49,735 bases of DNA from Candidatus Nitrosopumilus sp. (GTDB taxonomy: Archaea > Thermoproteota > Nitrososphaeria > Nitrososphaerales > Nitrosopumilaceae): NCBI GenBank assembly GCA_014384555.1, contig JACNFR010000031.1, forward strand, positions 1 to 49,735, read 5' to 3'. Positions within the stretch are counted from its first letter, which is position 1. Each line of letters starts with the position of its first letter. A program made the position numbers and the translations under genes. Under the pieces are notes generated by a model. The model searched no databases and was not told the DNA's origin. It saw only the letters and a program-made list of their open reading frames with translations. Below are positions 1 to 9,002 of this stretch, one piece after another.

Positions 1-68
1 TTGTTTGGTTTGTTTTGATTAGGGTTGTTTGGTTTGTTTGATTTCTTTTGATTAGGGTTGTTTGGTTT
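1..68 (-). repeat. 33-bp tandem repeat encoding KPNNPNQ-type tail
   Basis: A 23-base block at 13-35 recurs identically at 46-68, a 33-base period. Bases 1-12 match 34-45 with two mismatches. In the aldolase frame it encodes an 11-residue repeat, KPNNPNQ followed by K/N-K-S/P-N. It reaches the window edge, so the copy number is unknown. Confidence 0.85.
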
Positions 69-863
69 TTTCTTTGGTTCTTCACTAACTAATTTTTTAT
101 ACAGTTTGAATGCCTGTTCAACATTTTGATTATTGTGAACAATTGCCCTAACAGCTTTAATCATAGAAACAGGATGTTCGGATTGCCAGATGTTTCTGCC
201 CATATCGACGCCAACTGCACCGCCTTTGATTGCATTGTAAGTTAATTGTAAAGCATCACGTTCTGGAATTTTCTTTCCACCTGCAACAATGATTGGTACG
301 GGGCAGGATTGAACAACTTTTTCAAAATTATCACAATAGTAAGTTTTGACAATATGTGCACCTTGCTCTGCAGCTACTCTGCATGCCAAGGACAAATATC
401 GAGCATCCTTTCCAAGTTCTTTTCCAACTGCAGTGACGGCCAATACAGGTAATCCATATTTTTCAGCCTCACTGACTAGTTTTCCAAGATTTACAATAGT
501 TTGATATTCATATTTTGAGCCAACAAAGATAGACATTGCAAGGGCACTAGCATTTAGTCTGATTGCATCTTCAATAGATACAGTAATGTCTTCTTGAGAC
601 AAGTCCTCGCCAATAATACTTGAACCTCCAGAGACTCTTAACACCATTGGAGTATCAGTGGTTGCAGATACAGATGATCTTTGAACACCTCTTGTAACCA
701 TAAGAGAGTCACAATGTTTCAATAGAGGAGCAATGACTTTTTTTGGATCTTCTAATTTTTCAGTCGGGCCAAGAAAATATCCATGGTCAACTGCCAACAT
801 CAATGCACGGTTATTTTGTGGTTTAATTATTCTAGAAATTCTATTTTGTAATCCCCAGTCCAT
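1..863 (-). CDS. LsrF-like class I aldolase/thiolase (DhnA family), C-terminus cut by window edge
   Basis: Translating the minus strand from ATG 863 gives a TIM-barrel protein of the DeoC/FbaB/LsrF class. Visible hallmarks are DWGLQNRISRI at the start, AVDHGYF near residue 25, a VKTYY segment whose lysine (about residue 173) fits the Schiff-base lysine, VAGGKK near 194 and GVDMGRNIWQ near 218. This resembles bacterial LsrF (3-hydroxy-5-phosphonooxypentane-2,4-dione thiolase) more than archaeal ADTH synthase, but the real substrate is unknown. The frame is open upstream to the stop of the alcohol dehydrogenase gene; a TTG at 884 is an alternative start. After the barrel (about residue 260) comes a Pro/Asn/Lys/Gln repeat tail with no stop before base 1. 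It lies 45 bp behind the dehydrogenase, so the two are probably co-transcribed. Confidence 0.85.
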   Translation of the reverse strand, partial: MDWGLQNRISRIIKPQNNRALMLAVDHGYFLGPTEKLEDPKKVIAPLLKHCDSLMVTRGVQRSSVSATTDTPMVLRVSGGSSIIGEDLSQEDITVSIEDAIRLNASALAMSIFVGSKYEYQTIVNLGKLVSEAEKYGLPVLAVTAVGKELGKDARYLSLACRVAAEQGAHIVKTYYCDNFEKVVQSCPVPIIVAGGKKIPERDALQLTYNAIKGGAVGVDMGRNIWQSEHPVSMIKAVRAIVHNNQNVEQAFKLYKKLVSEEPKKKPNNPNQKKSNKPNNPNQNKPN

Positions 864-908
864 ATCTCTTCGATTTTGAAACAATGAAAATCCCTTCTTA
901 AGCGTTTC

Positions 909-1937
909 TTATTTTGTAATAATTATCTTCATAGCATTTTCACCAGAACGTGCATGATCAAATGCTTTTTGAGAATCAGAAATAGTATAGGTATGAGTGA
1001 TTAATTGTTTCACATCAATTTGAGAAGACTCGATTAGATCAAGTGCTTCTTTTGTATCAGAATCAGATGCAGCATAACTAGTAACCAGAGTAATCTCTTT
1101 TGAATAAATTTTACTCATGTCTAAATCCAGTTTTGCACCTTTTGATGGGACTCCAAACATCATCACGGTGCCACCTTTTCGCACCATGTCTATCGCATCA
1201 TCTAATGCTTTGAGACTACTTGTAGCAACTATTGCCACATCAATTCCACGATTATCAGTATTATCCAAAATTTTTTGTTTTCTAGTATCATCCATCGAGT
1301 TTATTGAATCAGTAATGTTGAATTTTTTTGCAAAATCCAATCTAAAATTATTTACATCAAAACAGAAAATTTTTGAAAACTTTTTAGCATGAGCAAGCAT
1401 CACATGCATCATTCCAGTTGGACCGACTCCAAAAATTGCTGCAGAATCACCTTCACGGTAAGAAAACTTGGACCAGGCCCTAACACAGCAAGCCAAGGGC
1501 TCAATCATTGCAGCTTCCTCAAAACTAAGAGAATCAGAAATTTTTAAAACGCCACCATGAGAAACATTCCATGCAGGAACAACATATTCTTCAGACAGAC
1601 CACATGGAGAAAGATTAGTTTCATAGTATTTTTGACACATTGTCTCATAACCATGATTGCAATAATGACAATCATAACATGGAACATGGTGATGTGTGAA
1701 TACCCTATCACCTTTTTTGAAATCAATTACATCAGAACTAACATCAATTACAATTCCAGAGGGTTCATGTCCCAAACGCATTGATGGTTGACCATATTGA
1801 CCAAAGACTTTTTCCAAATCAGAACCGCAAATTCCACAAGCTTGCATCTGTACTAAAATTTCACCAGACGTCAATCGAGGTTTTTCTATCTCATCTACAG
1901 AAATTACAGATGGTTCTTTAACAGATGCAGTTTTCAT
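909..1937 (-). CDS. Zinc-dependent medium-chain alcohol/polyol dehydrogenase
   Basis: A 342-residue medium-chain dehydrogenase. CGICGSD (residues 34-40) and GHE (56-58) supply catalytic zinc ligands, and E146 in MIEPLAC is the probable further ligand. Cys 87, 90, 93 and 101 form the structural-zinc lobe. GVGPTG (170-175) is the Rossmann dinucleotide loop. The family oxidises alcohols, sugars or threonine with NAD(P); the substrate cannot be read from sequence. It starts at ATG 1937, 32 bp after the ATPase F gene and just before the LsrF-like aldolase. A dehydrogenase-aldolase pair suggests a shared small-molecule pathway (inference). Confidence 0.9.
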   Translation of the reverse strand: MKTASVKEPSVISVDEIEKPRLTSGEILVQMQACGICGSDLEKVFGQYGQPSMRLGHEPSGIVIDVSSDVIDFKKGDRVFTHHHVPCYDCHYCNHGYETMCQKYYETNLSPCGLSEEYVVPAWNVSHGGVLKISDSLSFEEAAMIEPLACCVRAWSKFSYREGDSAAIFGVGPTGMMHVMLAHAKKFSKIFCFDVNNFRLDFAKKFNITDSINSMDDTRKQKILDNTDNRGIDVAIVATSSLKALDDAIDMVRKGGTVMMFGVPSKGAKLDLDMSKIYSKEITLVTSYAASDSDTKEALDLIESSQIDVKQLITHTYTISDSQKAFDHARSGENAMKIIITK

Positions 1938-1969
1938 GGTTGAGTATCAGAAATTTGATTATAAGTAGA

Positions 1970-2263
1970 TTATACGCCGAGAATCTTCTTCAACATTACC
2001 CTGTAATCAACTTCAGTTTTCTCACTTCCAGCTGCAGGTAATGAAAATACGAGAGTTGATTTTTCAGCTCGAAGTGTAGTTAATTCATCGTTAATAGATT
2101 CTGTAATATCATCACTAACTAAAACAAGACCAACATCAGAATCATCAGTCAAGATTTTAATTTCCTCTAATGCTTTTTGAGGATCCTCAGAAATTTTACC
2201 TGGAATTCCAGCTAATTGGAAACTAGTGACAAAAGATTTGCTTCCAACAGTAAATATTTTCAC
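1970..2263 (-). CDS. atpF: A-type (archaeal) ATP synthase subunit F
   Basis: From GTG 2263 the product is 97 residues, the usual size for A/V-type ATPase subunit F. It shows the N-terminal KIFTVGSKSFVTSFQLAGI strand-helix and the central DVGLVLVSDDI strand typical of the family, then a C-terminal helix. Subunit F sits on the central stalk and modulates rotation. The frame extends upstream to 2317, but the family start matches VKIFTVG, so GTG 2263 is preferred. No other ATPase subunit is nearby; it leads a probable operon with the dehydrogenase and aldolase. Confidence 0.8.
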   Translation of the reverse strand: MKIFTVGSKSFVTSFQLAGIPGKISEDPQKALEEIKILTDDSDVGLVLVSDDITESINDELTTLRAEKSTLVFSLPAAGSEKTEVDYRVMLKKILGV

Positions 2264-2352
2264 AGTTGAGAATTTTCTCCATTCTAATTTAACCCTTTTT
2301 GGAGGATAGGAGATCAAGAAAGATTGATTTAGTTTGAAAAACTAGTGAATTC

Positions 2353-2652
2353 ATGGCAGAAATTGACACTCAAAAAGACGTCTATTTGTTCCTACATGGA
2401 AGAATGGATCTTAAAGAAAAAGCAACAAATGCATTGACTGGAAAAGGATTTTCAGCAGACAAAGTCATCATGGCTTTACCAACTAAAGTTGGAAATGTTG
2501 GAGATTATATGGCAATGTTATGGATGCCTCCAAATCCAGACCACATCAAGATTCAACAAATTACCAAAGTTGAAGAAGTAGAACCAGAAGGGATGGTCGG
2601 TCTTTGGAAAGGAGCTTCAAAAGAAGATATAGATTCTATTCCGTTAGTATAG
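2353..2652 (+). CDS. Small conserved-looking protein of unknown function
   Basis: A 99-residue soluble protein from ATG 2353 with no signal peptide, membrane segment or metal motif. It contains a GFSADKVIMALPTKVGNVGDY segment, a WMPPNPDH turn and an acidic tail. Codon use matches the neighbours, and it is tightly packed against the convergent gene ending at 2654. It diverges from the ATPase F gene. I do not recognise the family. Confidence 0.75.
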   Translation: MAEIDTQKDVYLFLHGRMDLKEKATNALTGKGFSADKVIMALPTKVGNVGDYMAMLWMPPNPDHIKIQQITKVEEVEPEGMVGLWKGASKEDIDSIPLV

Positions 2653-2653
2653 A

Positions 2654-2905
2654 CTAGCTGAATCCAGCCCCAAAATCTGTACCTTTTTCTAAAACATCAC
2701 TTGAATCAGAATTTTTTAATTTTCTATAAAGTAATGTTTCATAAACCATTTTCAAGGCTTCTTCATCATCAAGATCACAATCGTCTTTGATCTGATTTTT
2801 GTATTTTTCTAGTTTAGCAACATCTTGTTCATCAGGAGAAATATCATCATGAAGCATAAGATTTGCAATTTTTTCTATTTCAGAATTTTGTTGGTCGTCA
2901 TTCAT
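2654..2905 (-). CDS. Small acidic protein, unknown function
   Basis: 83 residues, rich in Asp/Glu, predicted mostly helical, ending in GTDFGAGFS. ATG 2905 follows an AT-rich leader. It is one of several small acidic proteins in this window and lies one base downstream of the convergent gene ending at 2652. No domain recognised. Confidence 0.65.
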   Translation of the reverse strand: MNDDQQNSEIEKIANLMLHDDISPDEQDVAKLEKYKNQIKDDCDLDDEEALKMVYETLLYRKLKNSDSSDVLEKGTDFGAGFS

Positions 2906-2949
2906 AATTCTATAAAGATTTTCTAGTTATTAATAAGTTCGAATGAATG

Positions 2950-3252
2950 TCACAAATCATCAATTAAACCCGAAAGAAAATCAGAAAATTCATCATCAGA
3001 AAAAACAATCTCCTCCACCTGATTTTGATTTCTAGCAAGATGTGCAGATTCTAAATGATAACAAGTAGTTTTCCCATTTAATTTGCCAAAGTAAAATCCA
3101 GGACAAGAGCAGTAATTACAATCAGGATCAATCCAATGTTCTTGACCTTTTCCAACAACAGTCCAAATCTTTCTTTGAGTTGGTTCAAAAACATGTAACT
3201 TTACACGTTTTTCAGAAACAATAGATTGAATTCTCTCCAGATCTTTGTTCAC
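2950..3252 (-). CDS. SWIM zinc-finger domain protein
   Basis: 100 residues. The SWIM signature CxC...CxH is present as C48/C50 and C64/H66, with an extra Cys at 45, in a fold preceded by strands around KLHVFEPTQRKIWTVVG and followed by an acidic C-terminus (about 82-100). SWIM domains bind zinc and mediate DNA or protein contacts; small archaeal SWIM proteins have been linked to RadA-paralogue recombination factors (family knowledge, not shown here). It diverges from the phosphoesterase gene across about 34 bp. Confidence 0.8.
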   Translation of the reverse strand: MNKDLERIQSIVSEKRVKLHVFEPTQRKIWTVVGKGQEHWIDPDCNYCSCPGFYFGKLNGKTTCYHLESAHLARNQNQVEEIVFSDDEFSDFLSGLIDDL

Positions 3253-3286
3253 AAGGGTTTAATCAGATATCTACAGTATAACTTTG

Positions 3287-4036
3287 ATGCTGCAAACTAG
3301 AATCATACCATCAAAACCTGCACTAATTTTAGAAGGGAAGAAAAAGAATCTAATCGTTACAGATATCCATATTGGATTTGAAAACAGCATGGAATCAAAC
3401 CAAATATTCGTAGGTAAAAATTCAACAACAAATGAATCAATACAAGAATTGTCTCAAATTATAGATTCAGAAAAACCAGATTCGGTGATTTTGTTAGGAG
3501 ATATCAAATCAAGTATTAAAAATATATCAAGAAATGAATGGGATGAAGTTCCATTATTTTTTAAAAGAATAAGAGAAAAATGCGATGTAATTTTAATCCC
3601 AGGCAATCATGATGCAAACATTCAGAGATTAGTACCAGACAATATTTCAATGATTAGTTCAACAGGAATGGTTGAAGAAAATGTTTTGTTGACACATGGA
3701 CATACAATGCCATCAGAAAACTTTTCTCATGTTGACAAGATTATCATGGGTCATGTTCATCCAGTTTTTTTCCAAGAAGATTCAGTAATGAATGGTCAAA
3801 GAGTATGGATTTCAATCAAAACAGAAAAAGAAAATATTTTTCCAAATAAAACAGGAGAAATCGAAATTATAATAATTCCATCATTTAACAAATACTTTTA
3901 CGCAACACATAGAAAGCAATACAAAAAATCGATTTCTCCAATCATCAATAAAATAAAAAAAATATCAAAAGCAAAAATCATTACATTGGATGGAACAATT
4001 ATAGGAAATGAATCAAATATCAATCAAGTAATTTGA
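3287..4036 (+). CDS. Calcineurin-like metallophosphoesterase (archaeal SbcD-related)
   Basis: 249 residues from ATG 3287; the TTG three bases earlier is less likely. The full phosphoesterase motif set is visible: D26-x-H28 (TDIHIG), GD at 71-72, GNHD at 106-109, HGH at 137-139 and GHVHP at 155-159. These coordinate the two metals of a nuclease/phosphatase of the MJ0037-type, SbcD/Mre11-related family. The C-terminal third is Lys-rich. Its substrate is unknown. It diverges from the SWIM protein, and a joint DNA-processing role is possible. Confidence 0.85.
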   Translation: MLQTRIIPSKPALILEGKKKNLIVTDIHIGFENSMESNQIFVGKNSTTNESIQELSQIIDSEKPDSVILLGDIKSSIKNISRNEWDEVPLFFKRIREKCDVILIPGNHDANIQRLVPDNISMISSTGMVEENVLLTHGHTMPSENFSHVDKIIMGHVHPVFFQEDSVMNGQRVWISIKTEKENIFPNKTGEIEIIIIPSFNKYFYATHRKQYKKSISPIINKIKKISKAKIITLDGTIIGNESNINQVI

Positions 4037-4489
4037 TCAGATAAATTTAGTTACAAACATTCCTTTGATAGCACAGCTAGGACATCTTTGTGATTTTGCC
4101 CATGTTTTGACAGTTTCAGAATATGCAACACGCATTTCATAAGAATTGCCACAATTTTGGCATGAAACATTTGCAGGGTAACTACTCTTGTTCCAATCAT
4201 CATTGGGTTCACGCATAAATTTAGCAATCAGATCTCTTCCTTTTTCAGAAATACGATAAAGAGTTAGATCATGAAATCCAGGCTTATCATCAAACGGAAT
4301 TCTTTGTACAAGTTCATTTTCATCAAGGAAGACCAAAATATCTTTGAGTTTAAATTCTGCAATCTTTATTTTCACAAAATTTTTCTTTACACTGTTTTTT
4401 AAATAAACAAATCTAATTCCATCAACATCAAACTTCTCAATTTTACTTAGAACTTCATCAAGTTCATCATCAGAGAATTTTTTTGCCAT
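4037..4489 (-). CDS. Winged-helix-like protein with C-terminal zinc ribbon
   Basis: 150 residues. The first 95 are helical with a strand pair (LTLYRISEKGRDLIAKF) that looks like the wing and last helix of a winged helix. The C-terminus has two CxxC knuckles, C110/C113 and C136/C139, forming a zinc ribbon. A DNA- or RNA-binding regulator is plausible but not proved. It ends directly against the convergent phosphoesterase gene and lies 38 bp downstream of carB. Confidence 0.7.
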   Translation of the reverse strand: MAKKFSDDELDEVLSKIEKFDVDGIRFVYLKNSVKKNFVKIKIAEFKLKDILVFLDENELVQRIPFDDKPGFHDLTLYRISEKGRDLIAKFMREPNDDWNKSSYPANVSCQNCGNSYEMRVAYSETVKTWAKSQRCPSCAIKGMFVTKFI

Positions 4490-4527
4490 ATACTTTTTTA
4501 GAATACTTGTGTTTATGTTTTTAAAAA

Positions 4528-7500
4528 TTATTCATATTCATCATAAGGCTCTATAGGATCTTTTGTGGTTTTATTATGTCTTAACCACTCTAATGTTTTT
4601 ACAAAAGAATCGGCTAATTCCATAGTAGTTAATACAGGAATTCCTAATTCAAGAGATTTTCGTCTGATTTGATATTCATCATCAAGCATTCCAACATATT
4701 TTTCCAAAGTGGACGTACTTGGAATATTTATGATAAAGTCAATTTTTCGCTCATATAATAAATCAGAAATATTTGGTTTTCTTTCAGGTTCTGAAATTTT
4801 ATGTACAATCTCAACTTCACCAATTTTTTCCTCAAAGAACTCTGCAGTATGTTCTGTTGCTAAAATTTTGAATCCCAATTGTTTGAGTTTTGCAATTGTT
4901 GGAAGTAATTTTTCTTTATTTTGAGCGCCGCCAACAGTCACTAATGCAGAGCCCTTATCAGGCAAATTATACCCAACAGATGTCAATCCTTTAGATAATG
5001 CATCATAGAAACTATTTCCAAAACATGCAGCCTCACCAGTAGATTGCATTTCAACACCTAATGCAATATCTGCACCTTCTAATTGCATAAAGGAAAACTG
5101 TGGAACTTTAATTCCATAATTAGTAATTTTTTGCCATTTATTTTCAGGGATTTTAGGCAGAGGTTTGTCTAAAATTGCCTTGGCAGCAAGAGCAATCAGG
5201 TTTGTTTTCACTAATTTTGAAACAAACGGCATAGAACGTGAAGCTCGGATGTTTAGCTCTATCACATACACATGATCATCATGAACTAAAAATTGCAAAT
5301 TGAATGGCCCTTTAACATTAAATGTCAGAGCAATCTTTTTGGTATATTCGTTTATGGTTTCAATAATTTTATTGCTTAAACGCCATGGCGGAATTACCAT
5401 CATAGCATCTCCAGAGTGAACACCCGCACTATCAATATGTTCAACAATTGCTCCAATTACAACTTCTTTTCCATTACTAATTCCATCCACGTCTACTTCA
5501 AGTGAATTTAACATGAATTTTGAAATTACAACAGGATGATCAGGAGAGACATCTGTTGCTTCTTTCACATATGTTTTTAATTCTTCTTGAGACCAAACAA
5601 CTTTCATTGCAGCACCTGATAAAACATAAGAAGGTCTAACAATAACAGGGAACTCAACTTCCTGAGCAAACGATTTTGCTTCATTGAGATTAGAGAAGGC
5701 TTGCCATTGTGGTTGTTGTATGTGTAATTTATCAAGTTCTGCACTAAATTTAGAACGATCTTCTGCTCTATCAACATCTTGTGCACTTGTACCCAAAATA
5801 TTCACACCATGTTGTGCAAGACCAGGAGTCAAGTTATTTGCAGTTTGTCCACCAACACATGTGATAATTCCTTTAGGATTTTCAAATTCTACAATATCCA
5901 AAATTCTTTCTTGAGTTAGTTCCTCAAAATACAATCGTGTACAAATATCATAATCAGTTGAAACTGTTTCAGGATTACAATTAACTACTGAAACATTTTT
6001 TTCTCCATTTTCTTGAAGACCCCAAACCATGTTTACTGTACCCCAATCAAATTCAACACTACTACCAATTCGATAAGGGCCAGCCCCAAGAACTACAATT
6101 CCTTTTTCATCTTTAGGAACTTCGATATCATTAGAATGTCCACCATATGTCAGATACAGATAGTTGGTCACAGCAGGCCACTCAGCGGCCAACGTATCAA
6201 TCTGTTTGACAGAAGGAATCACGCCTAGTTTTTTTCTCAAATCACGTATTTCATCAGGAGTTTTGTCTTTGGCACGAGCAATTTGTTTATCAGAAAAGCC
6301 CGTTTTTTTAGCCTCCCAAAGCAACGATTCATCAAGTTCGGATTTTTTGAGTTTTTCTTCAATGTTTACAATATTTTTTATTTTTTCTACAAACCAAGGA
6401 TCAATAGTAGATAATTTGTAAATTCGTTCAACTGAAATTCCCATCTTCAATGCAATTGCAACATGATAAAGAATATGATCATCATGATGAGATAACTTGT
6501 ATTCAATATCTTCTTCAGTGTATTTTTGACCATTTGTACGATTCAAAACTAATCCATCATTTCCAATATCCAACATTCTAATCGCTTTTTGAAATGATTC
6601 TTCAAATGTTCTACCAACTGCCATGACTTCACCAACAGATTTCATTGTAGGTCCAAGACGTCTATTCACTAGTTCAAATTTATCAAAATCCCATCTAGGA
6701 TGTTTACATACAATGTAATCAAGGGACGGTTCAAAACAAGCTGTTGTATTTTTGGTGACTCTATTAACTAATTCAGATAAATTGTAACCCAATCCAATCT
6801 TTGCAGACATGTATGCCAAAGGATATCCAGTTGCTTTACTTGCTAATGCAGATGAACGTGAAAGTCTTGGATTAATTTCAATTGCAACATACTTGTCAGA
6901 ATCAGAGTCAAGAGCATATTGAATATTGCATTCACCTACAATTCCAACATGTTTTGTTGCACGTAATGCTGCAGAACGTAACATATGATATTCATGATTA
7001 TCAATTGTTTGGGATGGAGCAACTACAATATTATCACCAGTATGTGCTTTCATTGAAAGAACGTTCTCCATATTACAAACAATTACATTGTTTCCATCAT
7101 AGTCTTGCATTACCTCATATTCAATTTGCTTCCAATGACCAATGTATTCCTCAACTAGAACTTGTTTGACAAGGCTAGCTTTGAGACCGCGCTCTACAAT
7201 TTCATGTAATTCAATTTCATTGTAAGCAACACCACCACCTCGACCCCCCAGAGTATACGCAACTCGAATGATCACAGGATAGGACAGTTCTTCTGCTGCC
7301 TTTTTGGCATCTTCAAAATTATTTACAGTCTTACTTTTCAGAACAGGAACTCCACATTCATTCATAGAATCTTTGAAAAGTTGCCTATCTTCGGTTTTTT
7401 TAATACCCTGAATTTGAGTTCCAAGGACATTCACACCATATTTTTTAAGAATTCCAGCCTCATCTAGATTAACTCCACAATTCAGAGCAGTTTGCCCACC

Positions 7501-7770
7501 ATATGCCAGCATGATTCCATCAGGTCTTTCTTTTTCAATAATTGATTCAACATATTCTGCATTAACTGGAAGTAGATACACTTGATCAGCAAATCTAGTA
7601 TCAGTTTGAATCGTTGCAATGTTTGGATTAATTAAAACACTGTTTATTCCATCTTCATGAATTGCTTTAAGGCATTGACTTCCAGAATAATCAAATTCAC
7701 CAGCTTCTCCAATTTTGATAGCACCACTACCCAGTACAAGAATTTTCTTTAGGGATTCATTTTTTGGCAT
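4528..7770 (-). CDS. carB: Carbamoyl-phosphate synthase large subunit
   Basis: 1080 residues, full length. The two homologous halves each begin with an ATP-grasp pre-domain (VLGSGAIKIGEAGEFDYSGSQ near residue 12, VLGAGPYRIGSSVEFDWG near 565). The second carries the carbamate/ATP site, and an MGS-like allosteric domain begins near residue 945 (ALVTVGGAQNKEKL). It makes carbamoyl phosphate from ammonia released by CarA, bicarbonate and two ATP, feeding pyrimidine and arginine synthesis. It follows carA by 3 bases, so it is in the same operon. The tail is short and acidic. Confidence 0.98.
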   Translation of the reverse strand: MPKNESLKKILVLGSGAIKIGEAGEFDYSGSQCLKAIHEDGINSVLINPNIATIQTDTRFADQVYLLPVNAEYVESIIEKERPDGIMLAYGGQTALNCGVNLDEAGILKKYGVNVLGTQIQGIKKTEDRQLFKDSMNECGVPVLKSKTVNNFEDAKKAAEELSYPVIIRVAYTLGGRGGGVAYNEIELHEIVERGLKASLVKQVLVEEYIGHWKQIEYEVMQDYDGNNVIVCNMENVLSMKAHTGDNIVVAPSQTIDNHEYHMLRSAALRATKHVGIVGECNIQYALDSDSDKYVAIEINPRLSRSSALASKATGYPLAYMSAKIGLGYNLSELVNRVTKNTTACFEPSLDYIVCKHPRWDFDKFELVNRRLGPTMKSVGEVMAVGRTFEESFQKAIRMLDIGNDGLVLNRTNGQKYTEEDIEYKLSHHDDHILYHVAIALKMGISVERIYKLSTIDPWFVEKIKNIVNIEEKLKKSELDESLLWEAKKTGFSDKQIARAKDKTPDEIRDLRKKLGVIPSVKQIDTLAAEWPAVTNYLYLTYGGHSNDIEVPKDEKGIVVLGAGPYRIGSSVEFDWGTVNMVWGLQENGEKNVSVVNCNPETVSTDYDICTRLYFEELTQERILDIVEFENPKGIITCVGGQTANNLTPGLAQHGVNILGTSAQDVDRAEDRSKFSAELDKLHIQQPQWQAFSNLNEAKSFAQEVEFPVIVRPSYVLSGAAMKVVWSQEELKTYVKEATDVSPDHPVVISKFMLNSLEVDVDGISNGKEVVIGAIVEHIDSAGVHSGDAMMVIPPWRLSNKIIETINEYTKKIALTFNVKGPFNLQFLVHDDHVYVIELNIRASRSMPFVSKLVKTNLIALAAKAILDKPLPKIPENKWQKITNYGIKVPQFSFMQLEGADIALGVEMQSTGEAACFGNSFYDALSKGLTSVGYNLPDKGSALVTVGGAQNKEKLLPTIAKLKQLGFKILATEHTAEFFEEKIGEVEIVHKISEPERKPNISDLLYERKIDFIINIPSTSTLEKYVGMLDDEYQIRRKSLELGIPVLTTMELADSFVKTLEWLRHNKTTKDPIEPYDEYE

Positions 7771-7773
7771 TTT

Positions 7774-8913
7774 TTATTTCTCCATAAGTTGTTTTAATTC
7801 TTCAAAAACAAATTTACAGTCAAATGGACCAGGAGCAGCTTCAGGATGAAACTGCACTGCAATACAATTTTGTTTTTTATGTTTTATTCCTTCAACTGTT
7901 TTATCATCGGCGTTTGTAAACCATAATTTAAAATCGGATTTTTCAATAGATTCAGGAGTAATTCCATATCCATGATTCTGACTTGTAACATACACTTGAT
8001 TGTTTTCTAAATTAATGCAAGGTTTGTTTTGTCCACGATGTCCATATTTTAGTTTGTAAGTTTCAGTGTTACCAGCAATTCCAATTATTTGTGCACCTAA
8101 ACATATACCCAATGTAGGAACATTATTTTCAATTAATTTTTTAGCAGTGTCAATGGTATCAGGGCATTTTTGTGGATCACCAGGACCACTACTTAGCACA
8201 ACACCCTTAGGATTATGAGACATTATTTTTTCATACGTAGTATCCCATGGAACTAAAATTGCCTTATAACCAAGTTCACGAATATTTCTCAAAATTGCAT
8301 TTTTTGCACCAGTATCTACTACAACAATAGACTTTTCATTATTTCCAAATACCTGTTCTTCTTTTGTAGATACAACATCCATGAATTGTTCAGAATCATA
8401 ATGCTTTGCAGATTTTAGTTGTTCTTTTATCAATTCAACATCAATCTCAGTATCAGATACGACAAGAGCAGCCATCATGACACCTCCGGTTCGAAGTTTT
8501 TTCGTCAACTCCCTAGTATCAATTCCAGAAATTCCAGGCACTTTTTCATCATTCATCCATTCATCCAGAGTCATAGTAAGATTCCAATGACTGGCAGTTA
8601 ATGATAATTGATGTACCACTAAGCCTCGAATTTGCATTTTGCTAGATTCAAAGAATTTTGATATTCCATCATCATCTTTGATAGACGGATCAGGAACACC
8701 ATAATTCCCAACTAGAGGATATGTTAAAGTGAGAATTTGACCATTGTATGACGGATCAGTGAGAGCCTCAGTATATCCAACCATCCCAGTATTGAAGACA
8801 ATTTCGCCAAAAACAGTTGTAGAATAACCAAAACCTTGACCATCAAGAACAGTGCCATCATCAAAAATCAGTTTTCCAAACTTGTTTGCGTGGTTTGATT
8901 TCTTTGTAGTAAT
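7774..8913 (-). CDS. carA: Carbamoyl-phosphate synthase small (glutaminase) subunit, apparent ATT start
   Basis: The class I glutamine amidotransferase subunit. The nucleophile lies in GICLGAQ (Cys about residue 271 counted from ATT 8913), with His/Glu in FHPEAAPG (about 356/358). The first ATG (8784) lies inside the conserved NTGMVGYTE motif, so it is too late. Upstream codons keep a clear CarA N-terminus (FGKLIFDDGTVLDGQGFGY) in an open frame back to TAA 8947-8949. That stretch has no ATG, GTG or TTG. ATT 8911-8913 follows a GAGGG purine run by about five bases and would give 379 residues, normal for the family; CTG 8869-8871 is a less likely alternative. Confidence 0.92.
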   Translation of the reverse strand: MTTKKSNHANKFGKLIFDDGTVLDGQGFGYSTTVFGEIVFNTGMVGYTEALTDPSYNGQILTLTYPLVGNYGVPDPSIKDDDGISKFFESSKMQIRGLVVHQLSLTASHWNLTMTLDEWMNDEKVPGISGIDTRELTKKLRTGGVMMAALVVSDTEIDVELIKEQLKSAKHYDSEQFMDVVSTKEEQVFGNNEKSIVVVDTGAKNAILRNIRELGYKAILVPWDTTYEKIMSHNPKGVVLSSGPGDPQKCPDTIDTAKKLIENNVPTLGICLGAQIIGIAGNTETYKLKYGHRGQNKPCINLENNQVYVTSQNHGYGITPESIEKSDFKLWFTNADDKTVEGIKHKKQNCIAVQFHPEAAPGPFDCKFVFEELKQLMEK

Positions 8914-8923
8914 TGTGACCCTC
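8911..8923 (-). promoter_or_regulatory. Possible ribosome-binding site and ATT start of carA
   Basis: On the minus strand the sequence reads GAGGG, five bases, then ATT. The purine run could pair with the 16S 3' end. This spacing favours ATT 8913 as the start, in a gene with no standard start codon in its N-terminal region. A sequencing error is the main alternative. Confidence 0.4.
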
Positions 8924-9002
8924 GTAAAGTCCGAGTTATTATGAATTTAAGTTTTGTGCGTAATGAAGATTCAAAAAATTGATCGCAAAGAATGAAACTC
9001 GA

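Noticed and set aside
7774-8784. carA starting at the first ATG
   Set aside because: This would delete about 43 conserved N-terminal residues of the CarA fold.
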